This document shows, piece after piece, positions 42,444 through 52,018 of a stretch of DNA of 64,000 bases (positions are counted from its first letter, which is position 1; the number at the start of each line of letters is the position of its first letter). Source of the DNA: CBDCRK01 sp965220955. GTDB taxonomy: Bacteria; Desulfobacterota; Binatia; Bin18; CBDCRK01. The DNA lies in contig CBDCRK010000037.1 of NCBI GenBank assembly GCA_965220955.1, positions 248,001 to 312,000 on the forward strand. The letters run 5' to 3'. The position numbers were made by a program, and so were the translations under genes. The notes below the pieces were generated by a model. The model was not told the origin of the DNA, searched no databases, and worked only from the letters and a program-made list of their open reading frames with translations.

Positions 42444-44921
42444 TTAATGAGGGAGAAAAGTTTTTACGGTGTAGCCTTGGCCATTGCTAATGATCGTAAT
42501 CGCGCCAACCTCATCGGTGCGTACTACCGCACTGCCCTCCTCCTCATACCGCGCCACCACCTCAGGTGCAGGAAACCCATAGCGGTTGTGAGAACCAACC
42601 GAGACCACGGCCACCACCGGTGAGACGGCCTCAACAAAAGCCTGAGTGCTGGAAGTGCGGCTGCCGTGGTGAGGAACCTTGAGAATCTCACTGGCCAAAG
42701 GGTTCTTCCGCAAAAGGATCCTTTCCCCTCCCCCCTCAATATCTCCAGAAAAAAGCCAGTCGATCCCTCCATAGCTCAGCCGCAACACCAAAGAGGCATC
42801 ATTGGTCTCCAGGCCAGGGTGATCACAAGGAGGGTGCAAGACCTCTACTTTGACTCCCCCTATTACTTTTTTCGTGCCTGCTCCGCACAAAGCCTCTACC
42901 TGTACCTCCTCCCGATCAAGAGCGACCTCCAAACTCTGAAAGCGCCTCCCTCTTCCCCTTTCCCCATTATGCCATAGAGTCCGAGGAGCAAAGCTCTCTA
43001 TTAAAAACTTGAGCCCGCCAAAATGATCGAGCTGGGGATGGCTCATAACTAGATAGTCCACACGGTTAATCTTCCGGCTCCAAAGAAACCGGGCAACAAT
43101 GGCCTCTCCTGAGTCAAAGTCCTCGCTGGCAAACCCGCCTCCGTCAATAACCATTACCTGAGAGCCGGGGAATTCGACTACCGCCGCGTCTCCCTGGCCA
43201 ACATCAAGAAAGGTCACCCGCAGCTCAGGGCGGAAAAACCGTTGCCTGACCCAGTACCCAACATCACCCATAAGCAGAAGAACAAGTACAATAGAGATAG
43301 AGACCAACGACAGAGATAGGGGGCGAGACCGAGAAGGGAGAAGAAGCCAACCACCCATAAGCCCATAGAGGAGCAACAGCTCAAAAAGCGTTGGAGTCAC
43401 TGCCCGGGCCGCCGCAAAGGGTAAGGCGGCAAAGACACCCACAACCCACACACCAGCACTCACTGCCATCCCGGCCAGCTGAATAACAAGAGTGGCTACC
43501 GTCTGTTGGACAAAGAAGAGGAGAGTTGCCAGCAGCCCTAGAGTAACGGCAGCCGATCCCAGTAGGGGAACTACCAGCGTGTTGGCAAAAAGCGCAACCA
43601 AAGAGACCCGGTTAAAATGGGCAGCAACCGCAGGGGCAGTCCCCAGCAGGGCGAAAAAAGATACCGCCAGATAGCTCAGACTCCAGCGCAGGATGCGCTC
43701 GCAAAGGGGATAACGTTGGCAAAAGATAGCACTTTTCCACCTCTCCCACATGGAATAAAATCTTTCCAGACCCAAGAAAATGCCTAGTATTGACAGGAAA
43801 GAAAGCTGGAAAGAAATTTCCCCAACCGAACCCGGCCAGAAGAACGAGATCAGCAACGCAGCCAGGGCCAGGCTACGATAAACTTCTCGCCCACGATCCA
43901 AGAGCACAGCGCCCAGATAGACAAGCACCATAATGACTGCCCGCCAAGTGGCCAGGTTTCCCCCAGCAAGTCCGGCATAGAATAGGACTGGCACTACAGC
44001 AAGAAGGGCGGCTACCTTGGGCACCGTCAGGGTAAGGAGCAAATAACGGCTGCGGCTAAGCAGCCACTTACACAGGGCAAAGGCAGAAAAAGCCACAATG
44101 CCAATGTGCAACCCGGAGATGGCAAGCACATGCGTCACTCCAACACGGGAAAAATCTTGCCACATCTCCCTGCTGATCTTTCCTCTATCGCCAATCACCA
44201 ACGCACGTAGAATAGCCGCGGCTGTGGGGTCAAGCTGAGTATCAAAAAAACGGCCCACAGATCTACGCAGCCCTTCGACAAAGGCGCGGATCATTCCTCC
44301 TTGGTTGCCCAGCCTTTTGACCTGGTCGTCATCCCAGAGAAACGCGGTGACAGAGATCCCGCGCCGGGCCAGGTAGGCCTTATAATCAAACCCGCCTGGA
44401 TTGTGGAAATTACGGGGAGAACGCAAACGCAGGGGAGCCTGGATAATATCCCCATAAGCCCAGGAACGAGCGGGAAACTTTACCGTTAAAAGCACCCGGC
44501 CCGAAGCTGGACGGGGCTTGCCATCCTGCCATACCTGCAACGCCTCAAGGTAGAGTCGTTCTCGGGTCAGTGTTCTTTGCGGCTCCCGATAGAGCCAGCC
44601 TTGTAGTACTACTTTTTGCGGTAGAGAAAGGTGGCGGATATGATTATTGGGCAACTCCGGCTCGACCACTCGTTTGATAGTGAGGTGCCCAAGGAAAAAG
44701 CAGCCACCAAGGCAACACACCATCACCCCAAGCCTGCGCCCCCCAAGAATACCCAGAAGCAGGACAACACAAACAAAAAAGATCAAGACAACAGCCGGAA
44801 TGAAAATTTGCCAGGAGCCAAGAAGCTGGCCGAGCAAATATGCAAGGGTGAGTGCAATCAGAAGGGAACGGTATAGAAAATTGTCTGTAGCTGATAGCAC
44901 ATAACGGAGTGAGAGGGCCAT
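42444..44921 (-). CDS. comEC: DNA-uptake channel ComEC/Rec2
   Basis: Inner-membrane channel that brings single-stranded transforming DNA into the cytoplasm. The N-terminal DUF4131 region (VLQGWLYREPQRTLTRERLYLEA), the multi-helix competence domain (SREMWQDFSRVGVTHVLAISGLHIGIVAFSAF, GGNLATWRAVIMVLVYLGAVLLDR) and the C-terminal metallo-beta-lactamase-like domain (VTFLDVGQGDAAVVEFP, VMSHPQLDHFGGL, KVPHHGS) are all present. 825 residues, intact. Its presence means natural transformation is possible, relevant to the cassette array and mobile repeats. Confidence 0.95.
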   Translation of the reverse strand: MALSLRYVLSATDNFLYRSLLIALTLAYLLGQLLGSWQIFIPAVVLIFFVCVVLLLGILGGRRLGVMVCCLGGCFFLGHLTIKRVVEPELPNNHIRHLSLPQKVVLQGWLYREPQRTLTRERLYLEALQVWQDGKPRPASGRVLLTVKFPARSWAYGDIIQAPLRLRSPRNFHNPGGFDYKAYLARRGISVTAFLWDDDQVKRLGNQGGMIRAFVEGLRRSVGRFFDTQLDPTAAAILRALVIGDRGKISREMWQDFSRVGVTHVLAISGLHIGIVAFSAFALCKWLLSRSRYLLLTLTVPKVAALLAVVPVLFYAGLAGGNLATWRAVIMVLVYLGAVLLDRGREVYRSLALAALLISFFWPGSVGEISFQLSFLSILGIFLGLERFYSMWERWKSAIFCQRYPLCERILRWSLSYLAVSFFALLGTAPAVAAHFNRVSLVALFANTLVVPLLGSAAVTLGLLATLLFFVQQTVATLVIQLAGMAVSAGVWVVGVFAALPFAAARAVTPTLFELLLLYGLMGGWLLLPSRSRPLSLSLVSISIVLVLLLMGDVGYWVRQRFFRPELRVTFLDVGQGDAAVVEFPGSQVMVIDGGGFASEDFDSGEAIVARFLWSRKINRVDYLVMSHPQLDHFGGLKFLIESFAPRTLWHNGERGRGRRFQSLEVALDREEVQVEALCGAGTKKVIGGVKVEVLHPPCDHPGLETNDASLVLRLSYGGIDWLFSGDIEGGGERILLRKNPLASEILKVPHHGSRTSSTQAFVEAVSPVVAVVSVGSHNRYGFPAPEVVARYEEEGSAVVRTDEVGAITIISNGQGYTVKTFLPH

Positions 44922-44986
44922 AGGCTAGAGAAAAAATATCAAACAGGTTCCTGATACGGATATACAATCTAAGGTTTCGTACAAAC

Positions 44987-46903
44987 TTATGGGGTAGACG
45001 TGAGCTTATATGTGAGCTGTTGTTGGGCTTTGCTTGGCTGATCACTGGGAGCCGAGGGCTGGGTATTTACAGAGGAAGAAGCCAGGTGATGGTGGATAAC
45101 TTCTGCCAGAAGCGGGGCAATATGGGGAACCCGGGTCAACTCCTCTACCGAGGCCATGCGTACGCGCTTTAAGCTGCCAAAGTAGCGGAGGAGAGCTCTA
45201 CGCCGAACCTTTCCTACTCCGGGAATCCCATCCAGAGGAGAACTGAGCCGCTCTTTACGCCGCAGCTCGCGATGGTAGGTAATGGCAAAACGGTGGGCCT
45301 CATCCCGCACCCGCTGGAGAAGAAAAAGGGCGGTCGAGTTCTGTCTGAGAATAACGGGATTCTTGCGACCCGGCAAAAAGACTCGCTCATCAGAGTGCCT
45401 GACTTCCTCGGAGGTAGGCTCCCGTTCTGTCCGCATCTTGGCCAGGGAAATAACGTCGACCTCGGTAAGACCCAGCTCCTTTAACACGGCAACGGCTACA
45501 CCCAGCTGCCCCTTGCCGCCATCAACCATCAGGAGATCAGGCAAGTCCTTTTCTTCCAGGGCCCGGCGGTAGCGGCGGGAGAGCACCTCATACATCATGG
45601 CGAAGTCGTCCGCTCCCCCTACAGTCTTGATACGAAAGCGGCGATAGCGGCTCTTGTCCGGTTCTCCTTCGTCAAACGTCACCATAGAACCCACCGCCAG
45701 ACTGCCCTGGATGTTAGAAATATCAAAACACTCAATACGCTTGGGCGCATTACCCAGGTGCAAGGCCCGGCGTAGAGTGTCAAGGGTTTTCTCTTTCTGT
45801 TCAGCGCTCCGCCGCTTCTCAACAAAGCTCTGACGGGCATTCTCCTGCGCCATTTCCACCAGCCGTAGCTTGTCCCCGCGCTGCGGGCGGACAAGAGTGA
45901 CTTTACGACCCTTTCTTTCGCTCAGGTACTCTTCTCGAACTCCGCCATCCTCAAGTCCCGTAGGCAGCAGTACCTCGTCGGGGACAAAGCGGTCGCCCTG
46001 GTAAAACTGAGTCAGCAGACCAGCGAATACTTCCTCGTCGGGAAACTCGTTATCCTCGAACCCATACGTCTGGTTGCCCACCAACTTGCCAGCGCGTACA
46101 AATAACACCTGTACCTCAATCAACCCGCCCTCACGATAAAGGCCAAAGACATCCTGGTCGTTGCCCAAGGGCGCAGCCACTTGCTGTCTCTCTGCAGTCT
46201 GGGTGATAGCGCGAACCTGGTCGCGCAGTCGCGCGGCCTCTTCAAAGCGCAGTTCGGCAGCTGCCACGCGCATTCGTTCCTGTAGCTGGCCCAACAGCTC
46301 CGTGTTCCGTCCCTCCAGCAGCATAACCGCTCCCTTAAGGTGGCGCTGGTATTCCTCCCGATCCACTGGCAGAACACAGGGGCCAAGACAGCGCCCTATC
46401 TGGTACTCCAGACAGGGACGGGTACGGTTGCGAAAGACTGTATTGGCACAAGTACGCAGGGGAAAAACCTTACGAATGACCTCCAGGGTTTCCTGTACGG
46501 CGGTAGCGGAGTGGAAAGGGCCAAGGTATTTGCTGCCGTCTTTGACAATCTGGCGGGTAAGGAATAAGCGTGACCAGGGCTCTTGGGTAGTGGCCTTAAC
46601 ATGCCAGTAGGACTTGTCGTCTTTGAGCCGGATATTGTAGCGGGGCTTGTACTGTTTAATGAGATTGTTTTCGAGAATGAGGGCCTCTTTCTCGTTAGTG
46701 GTAATGAGCACCTCAAAATCTGCTACATAGGTAAGGAGAAAGCGGATTTGCACCCGTTCATCACCACCACGGAAATACTGGCGCACACGATCACGCAGGC
46801 TCCTGGCCTTGCCCACATAGATGACGTTGCCATCTTTATTTTTCAGCAGGTAGACCCCGGGCTTGGTGGGAAGAAGATCCAGTTTGTCCTCAAGCTCAGT
46901 CAT
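44987..46903 (-). CDS. uvrC: excinuclease ABC subunit C
   Basis: Dual-incision nuclease of nucleotide excision repair. GIY-YIG domain at the N-terminus (PGVYLLKNKDGNVIYVGKARSLRDRVRQYF), Cys-rich linker, UVR domain (MRVAAAELRFEEAARLRDQVRAI), the RNase H-like C-terminal nuclease (ECFDISNIQGSLAVGSMVTFDEG) and helix-hairpin-helix (SPLDGIPGVGKVRRRALLRYFGS). 638 residues with a short polar tail. It lies near uvrB on the same strand. Confidence 0.96.
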   Translation of the reverse strand: MTELEDKLDLLPTKPGVYLLKNKDGNVIYVGKARSLRDRVRQYFRGGDERVQIRFLLTYVADFEVLITTNEKEALILENNLIKQYKPRYNIRLKDDKSYWHVKATTQEPWSRLFLTRQIVKDGSKYLGPFHSATAVQETLEVIRKVFPLRTCANTVFRNRTRPCLEYQIGRCLGPCVLPVDREEYQRHLKGAVMLLEGRNTELLGQLQERMRVAAAELRFEEAARLRDQVRAITQTAERQQVAAPLGNDQDVFGLYREGGLIEVQVLFVRAGKLVGNQTYGFEDNEFPDEEVFAGLLTQFYQGDRFVPDEVLLPTGLEDGGVREEYLSERKGRKVTLVRPQRGDKLRLVEMAQENARQSFVEKRRSAEQKEKTLDTLRRALHLGNAPKRIECFDISNIQGSLAVGSMVTFDEGEPDKSRYRRFRIKTVGGADDFAMMYEVLSRRYRRALEEKDLPDLLMVDGGKGQLGVAVAVLKELGLTEVDVISLAKMRTEREPTSEEVRHSDERVFLPGRKNPVILRQNSTALFLLQRVRDEAHRFAITYHRELRRKERLSSPLDGIPGVGKVRRRALLRYFGSLKRVRMASVEELTRVPHIAPLLAEVIHHHLASSSVNTQPSAPSDQPSKAQQQLTYKLTSTP

Positions 46904-46925
46904 TAGCTATCAGCAGTCAGCGCGT

Positions 46926-47540
46926 CTACAGCCTCGCTTGCCTTCCTAGATACCCCCCATGATGCAACTTAGCAAAGTGCTCTTTAGTAAACTTTTTCTT
47001 CTCCATCAGCACCAGAGCAAGGGCATCACCTAAAGCCAGCATAGCGGTCGTACTAGCCGAAGGAGTAAGCCCAAGAGCGCAGGGCTCCTGGACCTCGCCA
47101 ATACACAAGACAGCGTCACTCTGGCGGGCTATGGACGAGCGGCGGTGGCCGGTAATAGCAATGAGTTTTATGCCGTTGATCCGTTTGGCTCGGGCAATGG
47201 TCTCCAGCACCTCTCTGGTTTTACCGCTGTTGGAAAACGTGATCATCACATCATGCTTGTTCACCACTCCAAGATCGCCATGCGCGGCATCGCCGGGGTG
47301 AAGAAAACAGGCCGGAGTACCCGTAGAAGAAAGAGTAGCAGCCATTTTTGCTGCAATGATGCCAGCCTTGCCTATGCCGGTGGTAATGACCTTGCCCCTG
47401 CATGTCTGCAGAATCTTTATGGCCCGTAAAAAATCCCCGTCAAGGGAGATTGCCTGAATCGCCTTGGCCTCGGCCTGCAAAATCATATGTGCCCGCCTGA
47501 CCTCTTCCTCCCCTACCCCTCTCTTCTTAGTTTTTTCCAT
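46926..47540 (-). CDS. SIS-domain sugar-phosphate isomerase, KdsD/GutQ-like without CBS domains
   Basis: 204 residues covering only the SIS domain: VITTGIGKAGIIAAKMAATLSSTGTPACFLHPGDAAHGDLG, then VMITFSNSGKTREVLETI and TPSASTTAMLALGDALALVLM. KdsD converts ribulose-5-P to arabinose-5-P for Kdo and hence lipopolysaccharide synthesis. Typical KdsD has ~320 residues with a C-terminal CBS pair; here the protein ends soon after the HFAKLHHGGYLGRQ segment. CBS-less forms exist, so this is likely functional. Confidence 0.85.
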   Translation of the reverse strand: MEKTKKRGVGEEEVRRAHMILQAEAKAIQAISLDGDFLRAIKILQTCRGKVITTGIGKAGIIAAKMAATLSSTGTPACFLHPGDAAHGDLGVVNKHDVMITFSNSGKTREVLETIARAKRINGIKLIAITGHRRSSIARQSDAVLCIGEVQEPCALGLTPSASTTAMLALGDALALVLMEKKKFTKEHFAKLHHGGYLGRQARL

Positions 47541-47579
47541 CCTCCCTATTTCCTCTTCCTTTTGGTATCGGCAAATATC

Positions 47580-47631
47580 CTAAATCAGGCCCCAGAAGAT
47601 TCGTACACTACATGTCAGGTGTTTCGATTTA
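47580..47631. repeat. TAAATC...GATTTA short imperfect palindrome
   Basis: CTAAATCAGGCCCCAGAAG and GGTGTTTCGATTTAG are imperfect inverted arms. The left arm resembles 30557-30580, 49832-49846 and the ends of elements 55293-55443 and 60139-60301. Confidence 0.5.
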
Positions 47632-49806
47632 GCCTTTAGCTTTTCTTGCTCTTGGTCCCTGGCTCTTGGCTACCCGCCCTTTTGTCCCGGTCGGTACGCC
47701 GCTGCGGGGGAACCGCTTTTGTCCCGGCGGGGAACCGCTTGTACCCTTTGCCTTACCGTCAAACCCCGACCCCTGCCCCCACTTTGGTTTCAAGCTAACC
47801 TCGACCTTTAGACCCAGCTGCTGCTGCTCCAGCAGGTGAATACGGTCGCGCAGCTCTGCCGCCCGCTCGAACTCCAGATTTACTGCGGCCTGCTGCATGT
47901 CCTTTTTCAATTGTTCGGTCATGCGCGCAAGCTGTCCTGGTGAGATATATTCTCCCTCTTCTTCCGCTACCACGGGAACCGTAACATAGTCGGCCTCGTA
48001 GGTCCGCACCAGCGGCGTACTGATCGCTTTGTGCACGGCTTGCGGGGTGATGTTATGCTCTTTGTTGTACGCAGACTGAACACAACGGCGGCGCAGGGTC
48101 TCGTCAATCGCCCGGCGCATTGAGTCCGTAATAACATCGGCATACATAACCGCGGTAGCATGCAGGTTGCGGGCGGCTCGACCCACTGTCTGGATAAGCG
48201 AGCGATGTGAACGCAGATACCCCTCCTTATCCGCATCAAGGATAGCTACCAGCGATACCTCGGGAATGTCCAATCCCTCACGCAAGAGGTTGATGCCAAT
48301 AAGCACATCAAACTCACCCCGGCGTAAGTCGCGAATAATCTCCACCCGCTCAAGTGTATCAATATCGGAGTGAAGGTAGCGTACCCGCACTCCCAGGTCC
48401 TGATAATATTCGGTTAACTCTTCGGCAAAACGTTTTGTCAGTGTAGTAACCAGCACCCGCTCCTTCTTTTCCACCCGCTTTTGGATTTCTTCTAGCAGGT
48501 CATCAACCTGGGCGCGGGCCGGTCGTACAAAGACCTCAGGGTCGATAAGACCGGTAGGCCGAATAAGCTGTTCAATAACCGTCCCCTGGCTTTGTTCTAG
48601 CTCGTACTCCCCGGGCGTGGCCGAGACGTAAATCACCTGGGGCGCCTTGCCCTTAAACTCAGAGAAGCTCAGCGGCCGATTGTCCAAAGCCGAGGGCAGG
48701 CGAAACCCAAACTCGACCAAGGTCTCCTTACGAGAGCGGTCCCCCCGATACATACCTCCTACTTGCGGAACCGCCACATGGCTCTCATCAATAAACAACA
48801 AGTAATCTTCAGGGAAGTAGTCTATGAGGGTATAAGGTGGCTCTCCGGGGGAACGGCCGTCAAGGTGGCGAGAGTAGTTCTCAATTCCCGGACAAAAGCC
48901 CATCTCTTCCAGGAGCGCAAGATCATAGAGTGTGCGTTGTTGCAGGCGCTGTGCCTCAAGGAGCTTGTTTTGCCCTCTCAGCTCCTCCAGTCGCTCGACC
49001 AGCTCTTCCCGGATGCCCCGGACTGCAGTTTTTAGATCGCCAGAAGTAGTCACATAGTGACTAGCCGGAAAAATGGCCACCCTGTCAAGGCGCCGGATCA
49101 CCTTGCCGCGCAGTGGGTCTACCTCGGAGATCGCGTCTATAGTATCGCCAAAGAACTCTAGACGAATTGCCCGGGATTCTTCATAAGCAGGGAATACCTC
49201 AACCACATCCCCCCGCACCCGAAAGGTACCACGGTGAAAGTCATAGTCATTGCGCTCATACTGGATGTTGACAAGCTGGCGCAAAAGCTGGTCGCGTTCT
49301 ACCTGATTTCCTTCCTCAACAAAGACCAGCAACTCAAAGTAGGAGGCCGGGGAACCAATGCCATAGATGCAGGAAACACTGGCAACAATAATAACGTCCC
49401 GTCGTTCTAAGAGCGCCTTGGTGGTAGAGTGACGCAGCTTGTCGATTTCTTCGTTAATCGCCGCGTCTTTCTCAATATAGGTGTCGGTTCGCGCAACATA
49501 GGCCTCGGGCTGGTAATAATCGTAGTAGCTAACAAAATAGCGGACTGCGTTGTGGGGAAACAGGTCCTTGAACTCGCTGTAGAGCTGAGCGGCCAGGGTC
49601 TTATTGGGCGCCAGAACCAGGGTAGGTCTATTCACCTGCTCAACCACGCACGCCATGGAGTAGGTCTTACCAGAACCGGTAACCCCGAGGAGCACCTGGT
49701 GCTGGCGGCTCTGTTGCAACCCCTGGACGAGCTGTTCAATAGCCCGAGGCTGGTCTCCCTGAGGACGAAAGTCAGAGACGATTTTAAATTGTCCTTCCTG
49801 TCGCAT
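47629..49806 (-). CDS. uvrB: excinuclease ABC subunit B
   Basis: Damage-verification helicase of nucleotide excision repair. Walker A LLGVTGSGKTYSMA (~residue 40), the beta-hairpin VSYYDYYQPEAYVARTDTYIEKDA, helicase motifs (LLFIDESHVAVPQV, RVRYLHSDIDTLERVEIIRDLR, LLREGLDIPEVSLVAILDADKEG) and a C-terminal UVR domain (QQAAVNLEFERAAELRDRIHLLEQ). 725 residues: about 50 longer than usual because of a basic Gly/Pro/Lys tail (PPGQKRFPRSGVP...ARKAKG) encoded by short repeated DNA. Confidence 0.96.
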   Translation of the reverse strand: MRQEGQFKIVSDFRPQGDQPRAIEQLVQGLQQSRQHQVLLGVTGSGKTYSMACVVEQVNRPTLVLAPNKTLAAQLYSEFKDLFPHNAVRYFVSYYDYYQPEAYVARTDTYIEKDAAINEEIDKLRHSTTKALLERRDVIIVASVSCIYGIGSPASYFELLVFVEEGNQVERDQLLRQLVNIQYERNDYDFHRGTFRVRGDVVEVFPAYEESRAIRLEFFGDTIDAISEVDPLRGKVIRRLDRVAIFPASHYVTTSGDLKTAVRGIREELVERLEELRGQNKLLEAQRLQQRTLYDLALLEEMGFCPGIENYSRHLDGRSPGEPPYTLIDYFPEDYLLFIDESHVAVPQVGGMYRGDRSRKETLVEFGFRLPSALDNRPLSFSEFKGKAPQVIYVSATPGEYELEQSQGTVIEQLIRPTGLIDPEVFVRPARAQVDDLLEEIQKRVEKKERVLVTTLTKRFAEELTEYYQDLGVRVRYLHSDIDTLERVEIIRDLRRGEFDVLIGINLLREGLDIPEVSLVAILDADKEGYLRSHRSLIQTVGRAARNLHATAVMYADVITDSMRRAIDETLRRRCVQSAYNKEHNITPQAVHKAISTPLVRTYEADYVTVPVVAEEEGEYISPGQLARMTEQLKKDMQQAAVNLEFERAAELRDRIHLLEQQQLGLKVEVSLKPKWGQGSGFDGKAKGTSGSPPGQKRFPRSGVPTGTKGRVAKSQGPRARKAKG

Positions 49807-49957
49807 AGCTGCTTATCTTAGCAGAACCTCAACCTAAATCGAACCACAGCGGGTGAGGCCGCAGGAAAACCTTGGGTAGTTGCAAAAGGCCAGCAGATAG
49901 GTTAGGCCACGATTGTTTTGGCTGATAAGAGTTAAAATTAACTGAAAGGAGACACGA

Positions 49958-50341
49958 ATGGGAGGAAGCAACTCTTGGTGGAAGGCAGCTGGTCTGGCTG
50001 TAGCGATGGTGGTGGGGGTATTAACCTTTTCCTCTGCAACGGCACAAGAGAAGACGGTAGATTTCACTGTAGCTAACATTGAATTTGAAGGGACCAAAAT
50101 GTTTGTTCCCGCCACTCTGGTCGTCCACAAGGGGGACCGGGTCAAGATAAAAGTTCTAAACAACATTCAGTCGGAGCCACCCAACCATGGCTTTGCCATT
50201 TCTGACTTTAAAGTCGAGGAGGTGGTGAACCGGGGCGAAGACAAGACCGTTGAGTTTACTGCCGACAAGGCCGGCATCTTTGATATTAAGTGCCACCTTC
50301 ACCCCGCCCATGTCCACGGACAGCTCATTGTGCAGGAATGA
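49958..50341 (+). CDS. periplasmic cupredoxin-domain protein
   Basis: Signal peptide (GLAVAMVVGVLTFSSATAQ) then a ~100-residue beta-sandwich with the copper-site pattern: PNHGFAI (first His) and CHLHPAHVHG near the end (Cys and His ligands). Resembles the EfeO/nitrosocyanin-type small cupredoxins. The final Met ligand seen in plastocyanins is absent. Likely an electron carrier or copper-binding protein. A GGAG site precedes ATG. Confidence 0.82.
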   Translation: MGGSNSWWKAAGLAVAMVVGVLTFSSATAQEKTVDFTVANIEFEGTKMFVPATLVVHKGDRVKIKVLNNIQSEPPNHGFAISDFKVEEVVNRGEDKTVEFTADKAGIFDIKCHLHPAHVHGQLIVQE

Positions 50342-50456
50342 TATAGGGGCAAGCGAGTCTCTCCCAAAGACGCTGAGATCGCCTGGTTTATCTACGATTT
50401 GAAGCTAGTTCAGGGGAAGAAAGGCGAGCATTCACGTTTTACTCTACAGAAAATAG

Positions 50457-50828
50457 ATGAGGTATTCACAGGGTTTGAACCCGCTTCTTCTTTTCCAAAA
50501 ATATAATGTGTATAAGAATCAAGCTGTGAGCAACCAGAGTCGCCGCGTAAACCGCAACATCTGTCTCGTTCTCCGAAGGCATCTTGGACAGCGAACTGTC
50601 CTAGGTGTGGTCATCCCTGTGTTGGAAGGTCATATCAAGGCTATTAGGCAGGGAGTTTCTTCTGAAGGCCTCACGGAAGCGCAGGTCAAGGACGGCTTTC
50701 AAAAACTCGCCAGTAGGTTTCTCAAGAGCGATTACCATCCTACATACATTCAACGTCGGCTTGGACCGCGCGGATTTCTAGAGGTCACCGGCGAACGGTA
50801 TCGATTCCAGACCTTGCTCTTGACCTGA
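50457..50828 (+). CDS. unrecognised protein, possibly part of a decayed gene
   Basis: 123 residues with no recognised motif; the second half (SEGLTEAQVKDGFQKLASRFLKSDYHP) looks like a real helical protein. A competing frame at about 50347-50502 also reads like protein (DAEIAWFIYDLKLVQG, KIDEVFTGFEPA) before stopping, and the nuclease-like frame at 50878 begins without ATG or GTG. The whole stretch 50342-51423 therefore looks like one or more broken genes. Confidence 0.35.
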   Translation: MRYSQGLNPLLLFQKYNVYKNQAVSNQSRRVNRNICLVLRRHLGQRTVLGVVIPVLEGHIKAIRQGVSSEGLTEAQVKDGFQKLASRFLKSDYHPTYIQRRLGPRGFLEVTGERYRFQTLLLT

Positions 50829-50877
50829 CGTAAGTCGTGACCAGCTTGAACAACTACATGATGAACTGATCGAGTCC

Positions 50878-51423
50878 TTGCGATCAGCATATGAGCAGCG
50901 TCAGGCTGCCATTAAGAAACTCGAAGAGACGTTTTCCTTGCCCAAGGAGTGTATCCAAGATAGGTACGCTTTGGTTGATGCCTATTTGTCACAGCTAAGC
51001 GGGAACCGAGTAGAGATGTTTGAGGTCATTTCGTTTGCGGTTCTTCGTGAATATTTTCGCACGTTCGGTTTCTCTCTCCAGCGGTTTTCGACAACACACT
51101 CAAATGACGGGGGCATGGACTTAGTTGCTGGGGAAGCAATCTACCAAGTAACTACAGACGAAAGCGTTCAAAAGGTCCGAAAGGACCTAGCCAAAGCCCC
51201 AGGAATAATTCGCGTTTTGGTCAGACCTAGTGTAAGCACAGAAATCAGTAAACTCTGTGAAAGCGAGGCTTTGGAAATCATCGAATTGAAGGACTTGCTC
51301 AATCACTTCATCGCATGGCTGTTGGCACGTGATACCCGTAGCAAACACGGCAAACAACTTCAGCAAGTGCTCCAGATTGCGCTTGAGGAATTTCAGCGAG
51401 AAAACAAGGCATCGACCGAATAG
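50878..51423 (+). CDS. restriction-endonuclease-like protein (PD-(D/E)XK-type), probably 5'-truncated
   Basis: 181 residues. FEVISFAVLREYFRTFGF, then SNDGGMDLVAGEAIYQVTTD, resemble the Mrr-like core (E, then D with GGxD, then Q.K), but the lysine of Q.K is T here. The only available start is TTG 50878, with open frame a little further upstream, so the N-terminus is probably missing. An attC-like site in the same orientation lies downstream at 51822-51886. Confidence 0.5.
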   Translation: MRSAYEQRQAAIKKLEETFSLPKECIQDRYALVDAYLSQLSGNRVEMFEVISFAVLREYFRTFGFSLQRFSTTHSNDGGMDLVAGEAIYQVTTDESVQKVRKDLAKAPGIIRVLVRPSVSTEISKLCESEALEIIELKDLLNHFIAWLLARDTRSKHGKQLQQVLQIALEEFQRENKASTE

Positions 51424-51821
51424 TCAAATTATCAGAGGATAGCATATGCAAAATGACTCTACAGGCATCAGTAATTCACCTCTGGAGGTTGGTGACGGCT
51501 GTCCGTTCTAAGCTCATCTCTTCGTGACAGGCTTTGGAGATTCTCAATTGCTACCTTTGCCAGCGTATGGGCTGTGCCGACTGCGTGGTCGCTAGAGCGT
51601 GTTGTCTCGAAGATGAGGAATAATCAGTTTAGCAGCCTTGTTTGAAAATTTAGATGAAGGAACTAGTGGTCGGCAGGAACTTGTCATGGATGGACGATGC
51701 TCCTGTTATTCGTGAGCAGCTCTCGAATTATGTCACTGTCAAGAAGCGGAAGACAAAAACGGCGCTGTAATTCGACCTTTTGAGTGGGTAACAACGAAAT
51801 TGCCCAGCCATGAAGCTATGA
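51424..51821. other. gene-poor interval
   Basis: Nearly 400 bases with only very short frames. The longest plausible is 51654-51770 on the plus strand (38 codons, MKELVVGRNLSWMDDAP...TKTAL), which lacks a clear ribosome-binding site and may be the remnant of a cassette gene ahead of the attC-like site. Nothing else was recognised. Confidence 0.4.
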
Positions 51822-51886
51822 GCCCTAACATCGGCGTGCAGTCCGACGCTCACTTCGTATCGCGCGGCTGACGCCGGGCGATAGCC
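51822..51886 (+). other. solitary attC-like site, degenerate core
   Basis: Left end GCCCTAAC and right end GATAGCC (one change from GTTAGCC). Inner arms GGCGTGCAG and CTGACGCC pair with one extra G on the left arm, the polarity expected for plus-strand cassettes. The centre is a TCCGACGCTCACTTCGTATCG-like stem. It is 42 kb from the main array and points the opposite way. Confidence 0.6.
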
Positions 51887-52018
51887 GGTCATGCCACATG
51901 TGGCACCACCCAACGGACAACGAGATACGAGGCGTCCCGGTCCTTTTGCCTCCTTTACCCTTAGATTCAAGACACCCTGGCAATATCTCCTTTCTCCCTG
52001 CGGCCAAGGCTTCTACCC

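Noticed and set aside
50455..50480. GGGTTTGAACCC as a tRNA T-arm
   Set aside because: No acceptor, D-arm or anticodon arm could be laid out around it.
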